NCBI GenBank assembly: GCA_030149205.1
Contig: JASBSB010000006.1
Location: forward strand, 1 to 64,000
Source: Candidatus Heimdallarchaeota archaeon
GTDB taxonomy: Archaea; Asgardarchaeota; Heimdallarchaeia; Heimdallarchaeales; Kariarchaeaceae
Direction of reading: 5' to 3'
Length of the DNA stretch: 64,000 bases
The notes beneath the pieces are model-generated. The model did no database searches. It was not told where the DNA came from and saw only the letters and a program-made list of their open reading frames with translations. Positions 54,256 to 63,427 of this stretch are shown here, in pieces. The position numbers were made by a program, and so were the translations under genes. Each line of letters opens with the position of its first letter. Position 1 is the first letter of the stretch.

Positions 54256-54753
54256 TCAACCTTCAAGTTTATCAGAGGGGTAAAGGTCATCATGCTGTGA
54301 TATTTCCGGGAAAACTACAGACGGTGAGCCAGAATTGTTAGTAACCAGATAAAGGTGCAATCTTTGATCAATGAGTTCAGAAATTATCTTGATTGAAATT
54401 ATTACACTCAAAAAATGAGGGATAAATAAAACAAATACCATTGAATTAATAAGCGAGAACCAGAGGGTACCATACACTATTCCCTGGTCATAAGTAACCA
54501 CCAAAAAAATAGCTAATTTCCTTGAAAAATCAGAATTAGAATTTATTCCTCTAATAACAAGTTCTATTGAGATAAAATAAAACAGAGGTAGAACCATGAA
54601 TAGCTGTACAATTATCATATTTTGATTAAAGTTGATGCTTTGTTGTAGTAAATATGTATAAGGAATTGAAATAATATTGATAACATAAGTCAGTCGAAGA
54701 AACATAAATAATTTTTTTAGATGCATTTTGAAACCAAATATATTAGAGGTCAA
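54256..54753 (-). CDS. small unknown membrane protein
   Basis: A 165-residue protein with about four helices: near residues 13-33, 47-67, 80-103 and 108-125. The C-terminal 35 residues are polar (SGSPSVVFPEISQHDDLYPS). It is tail-to-tail with the CARF-like gene, 15 bases away. No family was recognised. Confidence 0.55.
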   Translation of the reverse strand: MTSNIFGFKMHLKKLFMFLRLTYVINIISIPYTYLLQQSINFNQNMIIVQLFMVLPLFYFISIELVIRGINSNSDFSRKLAIFLVVTYDQGIVYGTLWFSLINSMVFVLFIPHFLSVIISIKIISELIDQRLHLYLVTNNSGSPSVVFPEISQHDDLYPSDKLEG

Positions 54754-54932
54754 ATTGATTCAAACTGGAATTATACATTAATAAAGTACATTTATTCGGA
54801 ATCCACTAATGAGAGATTGTAACTTGGTATTAGGTAATTTAATAAATGAATCCAATTACTGATCTCCATCTTATTATTATCTAACACTCAAATAGTAACA
54901 AATTCACAGCGAACAGAATTTGTTAATAATTT

Positions 54933-55640
54933 TTAATTCTCATGCCCACAAACTGAACAGAATTTACCATCTAATTTCGAACCACAGTTTGCGCAGAATT
55001 GATTTGAGCTTGATGTATAGGTATCAGCAGGAGGTTTAGCAGCCATGGGGGGTGGAGACGATGTGCCTTCAACCATATAGTTTGGTTTGTTAATTGGTCC
55101 CCTGTTCATAAGTTGTGCCTTAAACAAGTTCAAGGAATCAATGTAGCGTACGACTGGAGTACTAATCATAATCATGGCTAACTTGATTGACATACCAATG
55201 TTGATCACTTGCAATATTCCGTTGGTTACAGCAAAGAAGGGGGATATAACGACGATTGAGTTAGAACCCGCTGTCAGAACAACAATGTTGGTATACACAC
55301 TATATATTGCATTTAAGTCCGAAAGAATAATTATTATTAATAGAATAATTCTTGCGTTGTTAGACCCTTTTTTTAGGTTTGATATGATTAATTCGGTAAC
55401 TACTACCTGTATAGCAAGGGAAAAAAGTACTCCAAATATAGCAAAACCTGCAACTAATCCACCAAGACCTGAAACTCCAGAATTAGGTGGTAATGTGTTT
55501 GATGCGGAATTAAAAAAGTTCAGCGTATTAAATACTCCAAGGATTCCTCCTATAACAGCTGTAACATAAAATGCTCTAAGTAGTTTTATACCAAGTTCAA
55601 ATTGCTCATTTTTAGGATTTTGTTCATATAAGGGAAGCAT
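54933..55640 (-). CDS. membrane protein with a C-terminal zinc ribbon
   Basis: A 235-residue protein with four or five hydrophobic helices between residues 22 and 160. It ends in a zinc ribbon, FCANCGSKLDGKFCSVCGHE (C-x2-C ... C-x2-C), after a Pro-rich linker (SSPPPMAAKPP). The ribbon would face the cytoplasm. Such proteins are common in archaea and have no known function. It stands alone. Confidence 0.75.
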   Translation of the reverse strand: MLPLYEQNPKNEQFELGIKLLRAFYVTAVIGGILGVFNTLNFFNSASNTLPPNSGVSGLGGLVAGFAIFGVLFSLAIQVVVTELIISNLKKGSNNARIILLIIIILSDLNAIYSVYTNIVVLTAGSNSIVVISPFFAVTNGILQVINIGMSIKLAMIMISTPVVRYIDSLNLFKAQLMNRGPINKPNYMVEGTSSPPPMAAKPPADTYTSSSNQFCANCGSKLDGKFCSVCGHEN

Positions 55641-56056
55641 AATATTTCAATTCTAATTAGAATTTAAACTTTTTGTGGGGCAAAAGTACAACCTTGGTTT
55701 TTTTTAATTTTTATGCACAGATACGGTAAAAACGTACATTGAATCATTTAATTTTATTAAATTTCAATAATGTTTTAATAGTAATAAGACCTTAGGAGGT
55801 CTCAAGATTAGGTGGCTTTTAATACAAAAGAACTACGAAGTTTTTTTTAAAAAACAAACTCACTTTGTAAAGCTCTATAAAATGTGTGTTTATTTTGTAA
55901 GTTTACACCAAAACTGTAGAATCTTGGAGATGATTGCACAAAGAATTATTTAGAATGTACAACATTTTAATTTTTATCACAAATTGTGTTTTTATGTTTA
56001 TCATTTATTACTGAGGTTATGAGCAATATGGTGTGAAATTGATTTGTATAGCTGAT
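55641..56056. other. intergenic, no gene seen
   Basis: A 416-base AT-rich gap. I see no open frame with family character, no repeat and no structured RNA. Confidence 0.45.
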
Positions 56057-56803
56057 TTATTTTGAAACAGATATTGGAGGTATAACCAGTGTCCCTATTG
56101 TTTCATCAAAAGGGTACATCGAGATAGTTAATGGATCTGAGAGGTTTTTTAAGGTGGGTGATAAGAACTCACCAATGGTTCTTGGAGGAAATGAGGTACC
56201 GCCAGTCAAATCTCCAGCTGCTGGTAACAGGATGAAATTGGTAGCTCCATCAAAACAATGTGCAAAGGATTTTAACTTCACTCTCTCACCTAAACTCCCT
56301 CTCAGTACATATGATGGATGCTCATGACTCAAAACTATGTACTTATATGATTCTGGGTTTTTGATTATTCTATCCCCATGGGTAATGAGTATATCTTTTA
56401 ACTCAAAGGAGTATCTTAGGTTCAAATTATTCATTTTAGGGAGAATTAAAGAAATCATGGGGTCGTGATTCCCCTTAACGAGAATGATTTTTTTGGACGA
56501 GATTATAGGATTGTTCAATACATAGTTTAGTTCAAGTTTTTCTTGAATCTGCACCCCTCTGGTCACATGCTTTATATCTCCATTTAAAACAATGGTGTTG
56601 ATATTGAAGTGATCAACACATCGCTCTAAAGCGTGTCTTAGTATTTTTACAGCATTAGATACAGTGGGTCTTTGAGATTGAATAATATAATTCTCCTGAC
56701 CCAGATGTAGGTCACCTAATATTAATGTATCATATTCTTTTAAGTAAAGGAATGGATATCCTTCTATTATATAAATTTCATCAACAAGATTGAAAAGCTT
56801 CAA
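56057..56803 (-). CDS. metallophosphoesterase, ICC-like
   Basis: A 248-residue enzyme with the complete calcineurin-like motif set: TLILGDLHLGQENYI (D-x-H), NTIVLNGDIKHVTRG (G-D), IILVKGNHDPMISL (GNHD), DILITHGDRI and VLSHEHPSYVLR (H-x-H). The short form with GDLHLG is typical of the archaeal ICC-like group, whose substrate is unknown. The first four bases overlap the end of the KaiC-like gene upstream, so the two are translated together. Confidence 0.88.
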   Translation of the reverse strand: MKLFNLVDEIYIIEGYPFLYLKEYDTLILGDLHLGQENYIIQSQRPTVSNAVKILRHALERCVDHFNINTIVLNGDIKHVTRGVQIQEKLELNYVLNNPIISSKKIILVKGNHDPMISLILPKMNNLNLRYSFELKDILITHGDRIIKNPESYKYIVLSHEHPSYVLRGSLGERVKLKSFAHCFDGATNFILLPAAGDLTGGTSFPPRTIGEFLSPTLKNLSDPLTISMYPFDETIGTLVIPPISVSK

Positions 56804-57612
56804 ACGAGTGGAGTGAGCCTCCCTGCTGTGTATTTGAAGTTTGTTTCCCTCCCTACAGTTTCTGGCTTTTCATTATAGGCAATTACCTTGACATTGATTA
56901 CAGAATCTCCGTTAACTACCTCGTTTGAAAGTCTCAGAACACCGTTAGCCAGGTGTTCGACACTTCGAACATCTTTGAGATCATGAGCATCTGCATGAAG
57001 TGTTAAGAGAGTTGTCCCGTTCTGTCTTTGATCCATTGCTCTTCTGTTTTGAACAAATGTATAAACATCCTTAAAGCTAGGTGCTGAGACAATAATTGAA
57101 GATAGACTTATACAAGCACCTCTTATTGCAGTTTGCTGTGATTCAGCAACATGGAAAAGTGACCTTCTGATGGCCTCATTTATCTCATGAGGTTGAGTTA
57201 TATCTCTGAGATGTTGGATAGCATCTTGATCTGCCATCATTGTGTGAGAAGTGGAGAATCCTGAGGTGGAATCAACGCCTCCACCAGCCAATCCAAGATT
57301 GTATGACCCACTAAATCCATCAATGAACCTTAGTCTACCAGTTCCTAACTCAGTATCAGGGTTTCTTCCGAAAGTCTGAAACTTTTTTTTGTAGGATCCA
57401 AAAGTGTTTTCTGTGGACAGGAGGTACACATAATCCATTGATTTGAGTCCATTTGCAAGAAATGAAACAACAAATGGTTCAGCATCAACGCCTACCATAT
57501 CTTCCAATATCCATGTGGTACCTCTTGGTAATCCTCCACCGATAATTTCGTCTAATGTAGGTAATCCAAACTTACAGATTTGTGAGGAACCTGAACCAAT
57601 ATTTGCAAACAT
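56800..57612 (-). CDS. KaiC/RadA-like protein that has lost its ATPase motifs
   Basis: A 270-residue RecA-fold protein. CKFGLPTLDEIIGGGLPRGT is the typical KaiC-like start, and YVYLLSTENTFGSYKKKFQT follows at the right distance. The P-loop between them should read GxxGxGKT but is LEDMVGVDAEPF, without Gly-Lys-Thr. At the Walker B place the strand ACISLSSIIVSAPS lacks Asp. It is therefore probably unable to hydrolyse ATP and may act as a scaffold or ligand sensor. Its stop overlaps the start of the phosphoesterase gene by 4 bases. Confidence 0.75.
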   Translation of the reverse strand: MFANIGSGSSQICKFGLPTLDEIIGGGLPRGTTWILEDMVGVDAEPFVVSFLANGLKSMDYVYLLSTENTFGSYKKKFQTFGRNPDTELGTGRLRFIDGFSGSYNLGLAGGGVDSTSGFSTSHTMMADQDAIQHLRDITQPHEINEAIRRSLFHVAESQQTAIRGACISLSSIIVSAPSFKDVYTFVQNRRAMDQRQNGTTLLTLHADAHDLKDVRSVEHLANGVLRLSNEVVNGDSVINVKVIAYNEKPETVGRETNFKYTAGRLTPLV

Positions 57613-57665
57613 ATAAAATTTAATATTCTAGCTTCTTTTTAATCTTTTGAGCTTTGTGTGGTGGA

Positions 57666-58130
57666 TTACTCTTTTTGTGAATAATAGAAATAAAACATCC
57701 ATAGTACACCCAAGACACCAGATGTCCACATTATGATTGTTTTCATATCACCAGTTAAGTTTGAACCATTGACAGTATCCACATTTATACTTATGAGGAG
57801 AAATGCATAAATTAACGCTCCTGCATAAGGAAAGAAAATTTGATTCCATGAGGGTAAATTCCCCCTATATTCTTCATAATAAGCCAATGTAAAGACTAAG
57901 GCAAGGTATATTATCTGAACAATTAAACTTAAAAGAATTGTGAGAGGCCAATTAGTTGATTTAACTGGCAAGTCTGGATACAGTCCTTTTAAAAATCCAT
58001 AGCTGCTGGCTACAGTTAATGGGTTAAGTGAGGCTAAAACCCATCCCAATATCAAGAAAAATACTGTGATAAATCCCGATGCAAGTAATCTATTTACTGG
58101 GCTTCCTTGTGATCTTTTCTTTTTGCTCAT
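57666..58130 (-). CDS. small unknown membrane protein
   Basis: A 154-residue protein with four helices: near residues 14-34, 58-80, 96-115 and 130-150. The tail is short and charged (YYSQKE). It lies 53 bases upstream of the KaiC-like gene in the same direction, and the three genes probably form one operon. I do not recognise the family. Confidence 0.6.
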   Translation of the reverse strand: MSKKKRSQGSPVNRLLASGFITVFFLILGWVLASLNPLTVASSYGFLKGLYPDLPVKSTNWPLTILLSLIVQIIYLALVFTLAYYEEYRGNLPSWNQIFFPYAGALIYAFLLISINVDTVNGSNLTGDMKTIIMWTSGVLGVLWMFYFYYSQKE

Positions 58131-58270
58131 TTAGGTCTAACTTCTAAACTGAATGTTGGTTTTTGAGTGTTTCCTTAAATTTAACTAATTTCGAGAACTT
58201 ATTTTAAAAGGAGAACGAATTCACTACGATTCATTAACTGAACCCATAAATAGAATTAATAAAGGAAAAC

Positions 58271-60379
58271 TTGATGAAAAATCTGGAAATTCAAGGATTA
58301 CAGGAAATTGTCCAAAGAATTAAGCAACCAGAAGGAAGAGTAAACTTTGTCAATGTTTTTCATCTTCACCAACCAGAAGGTCAGTTTGAACACATTTTTG
58401 AAGAAGCATATAATAAGTCATACAACCCCTTAATTTCAGCTTTGGAAAGGCATCCATTGTTAAAAACAGGGATTCATATAACTGGTCCACTTTTAAAGTG
58501 GTTTGAAGATACGAAAACTGATTTTATTAAAAGAATTCGAGTATTAGTTGAACGCGGACAGGTTGAGATGATAGGGGGGGGCTATTATGAACCCATCCTT
58601 GCGGTAATTCCAGATAGGGATAAATTAGCTCAGATAATCAAATTAAGTGATGAGCTAGAAAGATTGTTTAAGATAAGACCTAAGGGTATGTGGTTGGCTG
58701 AAAGGGCCTGGGAACCATCGTTGGTAAGTATTATCTCAAAAGCTGAGATAGAGTACATCTTTATAGATGATAACCACATAAAAAGTGCTGGAATTTTTGA
58801 ACCTGAAATCCATCATACATTTGTAACAGAGGATCAGGGAGAATCACTTCAGATTTTTCCTATTAACGAACCTATCAGGTATATTATTCCTTGGAAGAAA
58901 CCTGAAGAAATTTTTGATTATCTCTCAGAACAGATAGATCTCAGCAAAATAAATGATGATCAATTTGATCAAAGTTTGCTCATTACCAACATTGATGATG
59001 CTGAAAAACTGGGGATGTGGCCAGGCACCTTCAAACAATGCTACGAATCTGAAAATGGGGGGTTGCCTTGGATTGACCAATGGTTTGGGTTAACAGAAAG
59101 TTTAGATTGGGTAACTAGCATTTTACCATCGGAATATATTGGAAATTATCCAGATCAAGAAATTGTGTATCTACCAACGACATCCTATGACAAGATGGGA
59201 ATATGGGTACTTGCAACTCCAAGCAGGCGTGAGCTAGAAAAATTCATAAATTTTGCAAAAAAGGATAAACTGGCTGATGTCGATGGTTTTTCTGTAAATC
59301 AGGCAACTTTAAGATATGCAAAAGGAGGGTACTGGAGACAATTTATGATGAAATACCCAGAAGCCAATCTCATGCACAAGAGAATGCTATTTACACATAA
59401 GCGACTGAGAGGACTAGAAAAGAAACTAAGGAAAGATGATTACGAAATAGCTGAAGATTTCTTATTAAAAGCTCAATGTAATGATGCATATTGGCATGGT
59501 CAATTTGGGGGGGTATACTACTTTTTCATGCGTAACAATGTATACAAAAACTTGATATCTGCTGATCGACTCCTGTACCCAAAATTGGATTCTGACACTA
59601 CAAAAATTTTGGATTATGACTTTGATGGAAAGAAAGAGATTATTATGGAAAGTGAAACCTTAATCTTGTTCATTTCACCCCATAAATCCTTTTCATTTAA
59701 GGAAATTGATTACAAAGTCAAGCCTTGTAATATTGTTTCAACTTTTACAAGAAAAGAGGAGTCTTACCATCCCATCGATCCAAAACCAGTATATGATTTG
59801 TGGAATAAATTCAGTTTTATTGAGTTTCAACTCGTTGTAAACTCTGACTCAACCAATTTGATAAATTTCATTGAATCGCAGCGAGAAGAGTTAGTTTCAT
59901 TGATATCATACCAACCTGAGCCTCATGTAAATTTTGACACCATCCTTACGGTAGGAGGAGTTTCCGAAGTCGTGAGAAAGGAAATTAAATTATCAAGCAG
60001 TTCAGCCAGTTTTGAGGTTAGTTATGACTCTATAACCACTGAATTTATCACAGAGATAAATTTGACCCTTGATGATGCTCCAGGCAACATTGAATTTGAT
60101 TTTGGGTCAATTAAACAAGTTGGAGTTCCACCTCACCCCACCCAGATATTTGTTGACACTAAAAATGATAGAGGTCAACTAAAGATCCGATGTAAAAACC
60201 CTTCACAGCCTGAGATAACCATAGATTATCCAAAGGGGATTAAATACAGTATACTATCAGCAATAACCTCATTATCATATGAGGAGGGAAATTGGAAAGA
60301 GGTTTTTCAAGGATTTAGTTTACACTTTTTGCTTTGCACCAGTCCTGTGGAAAAAAGGTTTAAGGTTCATCTAGACTAG
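58271..60379 (+). CDS. GH57 4-alpha-glucanotransferase/alpha-amylase
   Basis: A 702-residue cytoplasmic enzyme of glycogen or maltodextrin metabolism; TTG 58271 or ATG 58274 starts it, with aaagga just upstream. GH57 regions are in order: FVNVFHLHQPEGQFEHIFEE, VEMIGGGYYEPILAVIPD, GMWLAERAWEPSLVSII near residue 138 with the nucleophile Glu, and LITNIDDAEKLGMWPGT near 236 with the acid/base region. YGKGYWRQF-like KGGYWRQFMMKYPEAN follows. The length and C-terminal beta-rich half match Thermococcus-type 4-alpha-glucanotransferases. No signal peptide is present, in contrast to the secreted GH13 amylase. Confidence 0.9.
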   Translation: MMKNLEIQGLQEIVQRIKQPEGRVNFVNVFHLHQPEGQFEHIFEEAYNKSYNPLISALERHPLLKTGIHITGPLLKWFEDTKTDFIKRIRVLVERGQVEMIGGGYYEPILAVIPDRDKLAQIIKLSDELERLFKIRPKGMWLAERAWEPSLVSIISKAEIEYIFIDDNHIKSAGIFEPEIHHTFVTEDQGESLQIFPINEPIRYIIPWKKPEEIFDYLSEQIDLSKINDDQFDQSLLITNIDDAEKLGMWPGTFKQCYESENGGLPWIDQWFGLTESLDWVTSILPSEYIGNYPDQEIVYLPTTSYDKMGIWVLATPSRRELEKFINFAKKDKLADVDGFSVNQATLRYAKGGYWRQFMMKYPEANLMHKRMLFTHKRLRGLEKKLRKDDYEIAEDFLLKAQCNDAYWHGQFGGVYYFFMRNNVYKNLISADRLLYPKLDSDTTKILDYDFDGKKEIIMESETLILFISPHKSFSFKEIDYKVKPCNIVSTFTRKEESYHPIDPKPVYDLWNKFSFIEFQLVVNSDSTNLINFIESQREELVSLISYQPEPHVNFDTILTVGGVSEVVRKEIKLSSSSASFEVSYDSITTEFITEINLTLDDAPGNIEFDFGSIKQVGVPPHPTQIFVDTKNDRGQLKIRCKNPSQPEITIDYPKGIKYSILSAITSLSYEEGNWKEVFQGFSLHFLLCTSPVEKRFKVHLD

Positions 60380-60506
60380 TTCTTTTGGAAATAAAAACTG
60401 AGACAAATATAATTTATCTAATTAATAGTGTAAAATTAATTAAAGACAATTATCACAGCGTCTTCTATAAAGTTTAAATAATAGGCGAGACATTAATATA
60501 CTTAGA

Positions 60507-61577
60507 TTGATAACTGATACCTTCTATATAGTGGGAATAATCTTTAGCTCTATTCCAAGTTTGGTTTCAGGAGCCTTGTTACTTTACAAATATAGAGCGG
60601 TTCAGTCAAGAAATTTATTGGTTCTATCCATCGTTTGGTTTTGTTTAGGGTTCAACAACCTTTTTGTTAGTCTTGCGATATTTATTAACTCTCCTGAGCT
60701 ATTCAAAGCAAGAACTGTTTTTTTAGTCATAATGGCTGTGTCCTTACAGGTTGGATACGACCTGATAACGAATGATAAAATAAATAACCTGAGATTTGTT
60801 ATTCTCCTCTTTATAACTTCGGGACTTTACGTAGTGGTATTAAATACTAGCTTAGTTGAATATAATTCCGGAGTTCTCGTGTTTTTTGGAATAAGTAGGT
60901 TGTTCCTAGTATTGATTGGATTTTATCTTAGTTTGCTAATCTTGTTGTTGTCCTTTCATTTCATAAGAAAATCAAAAAAGAATAATAGATTTCCCACAAT
61001 TATTTTCTTTATTGGAGCACTCTTTCTTGGACCGATAACCATTTTATCATATTGGATGGATTTACATCTTTTATATTTTCGTGAAGAGCTTTTTGCGTCT
61101 ATTGGAATTATTTTAATTACTACAGCAATATATTATTTCCCGGTTTTAATGTTTATGCTTCCTTATGAACTCCGTAAACTTTATGTAATCGATCAAGTGA
61201 GCTCTAAGGTGATATACAGCTTTAGTTGGGAAGATTCAGTTAACATTAAACAACATGAAAAATTTGTTGTTGATGTTTTGAGTGCTACCTCAGAGATGTA
61301 CAATAATTTATTCCACACTGGCTTGTTTTCCGAGATTAAATTCGAGAATGGGTCTGTAATGTTTAACACAAAACATTCTGAGACGTTGGCTTTTGTATTA
61401 TTGGTTAACCGATATTCTAAATACATTTCAAATGAATTGGATAAATTTGCGAAAGATTTCATTGATACATTTCATGGGTTTGAGAATATCCCTGAGGTCA
61501 CTTATGTTGATAAATTAGTCGATAAATATTTCAATTTAATTAATGATAGAGCGGAAGGCGGGACTTTCAAACACTAA
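60507..61577 (+). CDS. multi-helix membrane protein with a C-terminal roadblock/longin-like domain
   Basis: A 356-residue protein from TTG 60507. About seven helices fill residues 5-230. After ELRKLYVIDQVSSKVIYSFS a soluble domain of about 110 residues follows (HEKFVVDVLSATSEMYNNLF, FENGSVMFNTKHSETLAFVL). Its hairpin-helix-strand order resembles roadblock or longin domains. A clear paralogue starts at 63871 and leaves the window. Asgard genomes carry many such fusions; a signal-input protein for small GTPases is an inference. The last nine codons and the stop lie on the opposite strand of the tRNA gene. Confidence 0.65.
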   Translation: MITDTFYIVGIIFSSIPSLVSGALLLYKYRAVQSRNLLVLSIVWFCLGFNNLFVSLAIFINSPELFKARTVFLVIMAVSLQVGYDLITNDKINNLRFVILLFITSGLYVVVLNTSLVEYNSGVLVFFGISRLFLVLIGFYLSLLILLLSFHFIRKSKKNNRFPTIIFFIGALFLGPITILSYWMDLHLLYFREELFASIGIILITTAIYYFPVLMFMLPYELRKLYVIDQVSSKVIYSFSWEDSVNIKQHEKFVVDVLSATSEMYNNLFHTGLFSEIKFENGSVMFNTKHSETLAFVLLVNRYSKYISNELDKFAKDFIDTFHGFENIPEVTYVDKLVDKYFNLINDRAEGGTFKH

Positions 61578-61643
61578 AGTGTTTATTGAACCCGCGACTT
61601 CTTGCTTACCAAGCAAGCGCTCTAGCCCCTGAGCTACTCCCGC
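61551..61643 (-). tRNA. tRNA-Thr (anticodon GGT) with a probable 21-nt T-loop intron
   Basis: Acceptor stem: GCGGGAG (61643-61637) with CTTCCGC (61557-61551), one G-T pair. D arm GCTC-AGGGGCTA-GAGC. Anticodon arm CTTGC-TTGGTAA-GCAAG, anticodon GGT. Variable loop AAGTC. T stem GCGGG/CCCGC (61595-61591 and 61562-61558) is intact, but 28 bases instead of 7 lie between its arms. Removing 61565-61585 leaves the proper loop TTCAAGT and a 72-nt tRNA. The inserted segment forms a hairpin (AACACT-tt-AGTGTT). CCA is not encoded. The exact splice points are inferred. Confidence 0.85.
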
Positions 61644-61793
61644 AGAAGAGATTGGAGAGACTCCATCTCAGTTCTAAATTCAAAACTTGAGAATAAAAAA
61701 AATTCGATTTGTTACTTGATAAAAAATGATTTAATTCTCTTTTCTGACAGATTTACAATTATCTTAGTCAGATAATTTTTAATCCACGCAATT

Positions 61794-62231
61794 ATGGCAA
61801 CTTTAGAAGGTATGTCAAGAAAATCATTTGTTGTTACAGGGAAAGGTCATAAGAATATCACAGCTCTACACAAGTCTACTTTTGAGTTTACCAAAGAATC
61901 AAGTTTAACTAAGCGTGGGGATTGTATCATTGCTATAGAGTCCAATTGTTCAGCTAAACAATTCCCTGAAAGCTTTAGAGAATTTTTAAAATGTGGACTC
62001 ACCTATCAATATATAATAAAGGTGGATGAATTAAGCTTTTCAGGGATAGCTTCAGGATCTAAGGAGTTAAATGCTACAAATAAATATTCGTTTGTAATCA
62101 GAAAAAGTAAATTTGTATCTGATAGAACTGTAGGGGTTCATTCATCTCTAGCTGCTCTTGATCTTCCAAGGTCATTAGTTACTAAAATGAAAAATGAAAA
62201 CAAAAAAATATCCATCCAATTTCTCTATTAG
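61794..62231 (+). CDS. DUF371 protein
   Basis: A 145-residue archaeal protein of unknown function. FVVTGKGHKNITALHKSTFE (DUF371 start, GHxNIxAxHxTTxE), LTKRGDCIIAIESNCSAKQF (TxRGDCIIG) and KELNATNKYSFVIRKSKFVS (last third) are the family hallmarks. It starts at ATG 61794 or 61812. It lies 33 bases upstream of trm5 in the same direction, so the two probably form an operon. Confidence 0.88.
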   Translation: MATLEGMSRKSFVVTGKGHKNITALHKSTFEFTKESSLTKRGDCIIAIESNCSAKQFPESFREFLKCGLTYQYIIKVDELSFSGIASGSKELNATNKYSFVIRKSKFVSDRTVGVHSSLAALDLPRSLVTKMKNENKKISIQFLY

Positions 62232-62264
62232 ATTCTATTGTATGTTTTATTATACTTGTAGATT

Positions 62265-63302
62265 TTGAATGGAATTATGGATTCAGTTAAGGTCAGAAAA
62301 AAGGATGGTGAAACTGTGATCCAATTGCTTAGATCACTTAATCTTCTCAACACTACCTACAAGATCAAACAAGCAGGTGACTTCCTAATATTACCATTGA
62401 TCAATTCATCAGAGATTTCAGCAGTTCTAGAGGATAAAGAATTACAGTACACTTTCATAGACACAGATTTTGAGCTTAGTGATACCAGAAATCGCTCACT
62501 AAAAGAAATTTTGTCACAGGTGATTCCACAGGACCTTTTACAATACGTCCCTCGTTCCTATGATATTGTAGGGTCAGTGATAATAATAGATCTTGACGAT
62601 AACATACTTGATCATAAATTCGATATAGGCTTAGCTCTCCAAACTATACATCCGGATATACAAACTGTTTATTTAAAAAGTGAGGGAGTCAAAGGTAAGT
62701 TTAGGCTAAGAACCTTAGAGCTTATTTCAGGGGTAGATGAACCACTTACAGTGGATCGAGAGTTCAGTTTAAACATTGTTGTGAATGTACAGACCTGCTA
62801 TTTCTCACCTCGGCTTTCTACTGAACATAGAAGAGTGGCTGAAGAGTGTACCACTAGTGAATCTATTTTGGACATGTTTTCTGGGGTAGGCCCCTTTAGT
62901 CTGCATCTTGCTTCTATGTACAAAAATAATGTGACTGCAATTGATCACAACCCAAAGGCAATCAAATGTCTCAAAATCAGCATAACTCGAAATAAATTGA
63001 GAGGACAAATTGACGCAATTTGTATGAATGCAGAGGAAATTTTGACACTTAATAGGTTGTTTGACACAATAATAATGAACCATCCATCAGATTCCAATCG
63101 ATATTTAAAGGTCGCAGACAGTGTGTTGAAATTGGGTGGAGTAATCTACTATTATACTTTTGTTCCAGTAGAAGATTATGAATTGAAGGCAAAGGAAGAA
63201 TTCTTGAGTAGCCTTTCAAATTATTCAATTCTTTATGTCCATAGGGTAAGACAGTATTCACCATCAGAACTCCATGTGGTCGTCAAAGCTAGAAAAAGAT
63301 AA
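62265..63302 (+). CDS. trm5: Trm5-type tRNA (guanine-37-N1)-methyltransferase
   Basis: A 345-residue SAM enzyme; it starts at TTG 62265 or ATG 62277. The N-terminal half holds the tRNA-binding and OB-like domains. TCYFSPRLSTEHRRVAEECT near residue 185 is the Trm5 CyFSPRLxxERxR motif. ILDMFSGVGPFSLHLASM near 205 binds SAM, VTAIDHNPKAIKCLKISI follows, and IIMNHPSDSNRYL near 270 stands in place of the usual NLP element. The enzyme makes m1G37, the first step towards wyosine. A TYW2-like paralogue would look similar, but FSPRLSTE and the length favour Trm5. Confidence 0.85.
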   Translation: MNGIMDSVKVRKKDGETVIQLLRSLNLLNTTYKIKQAGDFLILPLINSSEISAVLEDKELQYTFIDTDFELSDTRNRSLKEILSQVIPQDLLQYVPRSYDIVGSVIIIDLDDNILDHKFDIGLALQTIHPDIQTVYLKSEGVKGKFRLRTLELISGVDEPLTVDREFSLNIVVNVQTCYFSPRLSTEHRRVAEECTTSESILDMFSGVGPFSLHLASMYKNNVTAIDHNPKAIKCLKISITRNKLRGQIDAICMNAEEILTLNRLFDTIIMNHPSDSNRYLKVADSVLKLGGVIYYYTFVPVEDYELKAKEEFLSSLSNYSILYVHRVRQYSPSELHVVVKARKR

Positions 63303-63427
63303 ACACAATCAGTTCCGCCCGTCAGTCTTCATCTACAAAAGTATCACTGACTAGATTTTCATCATTTCGTGTTATCTTAGTTTGCTTTAGAGTATATTAA
63401 ACAGTTTCTAAGGTTTATATAAGATAC

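Noticed and set aside
62805..63264. Antisense open frames within trm5
   Set aside because: They are shadows of the Trm5 reading frame, which carries all family motifs.
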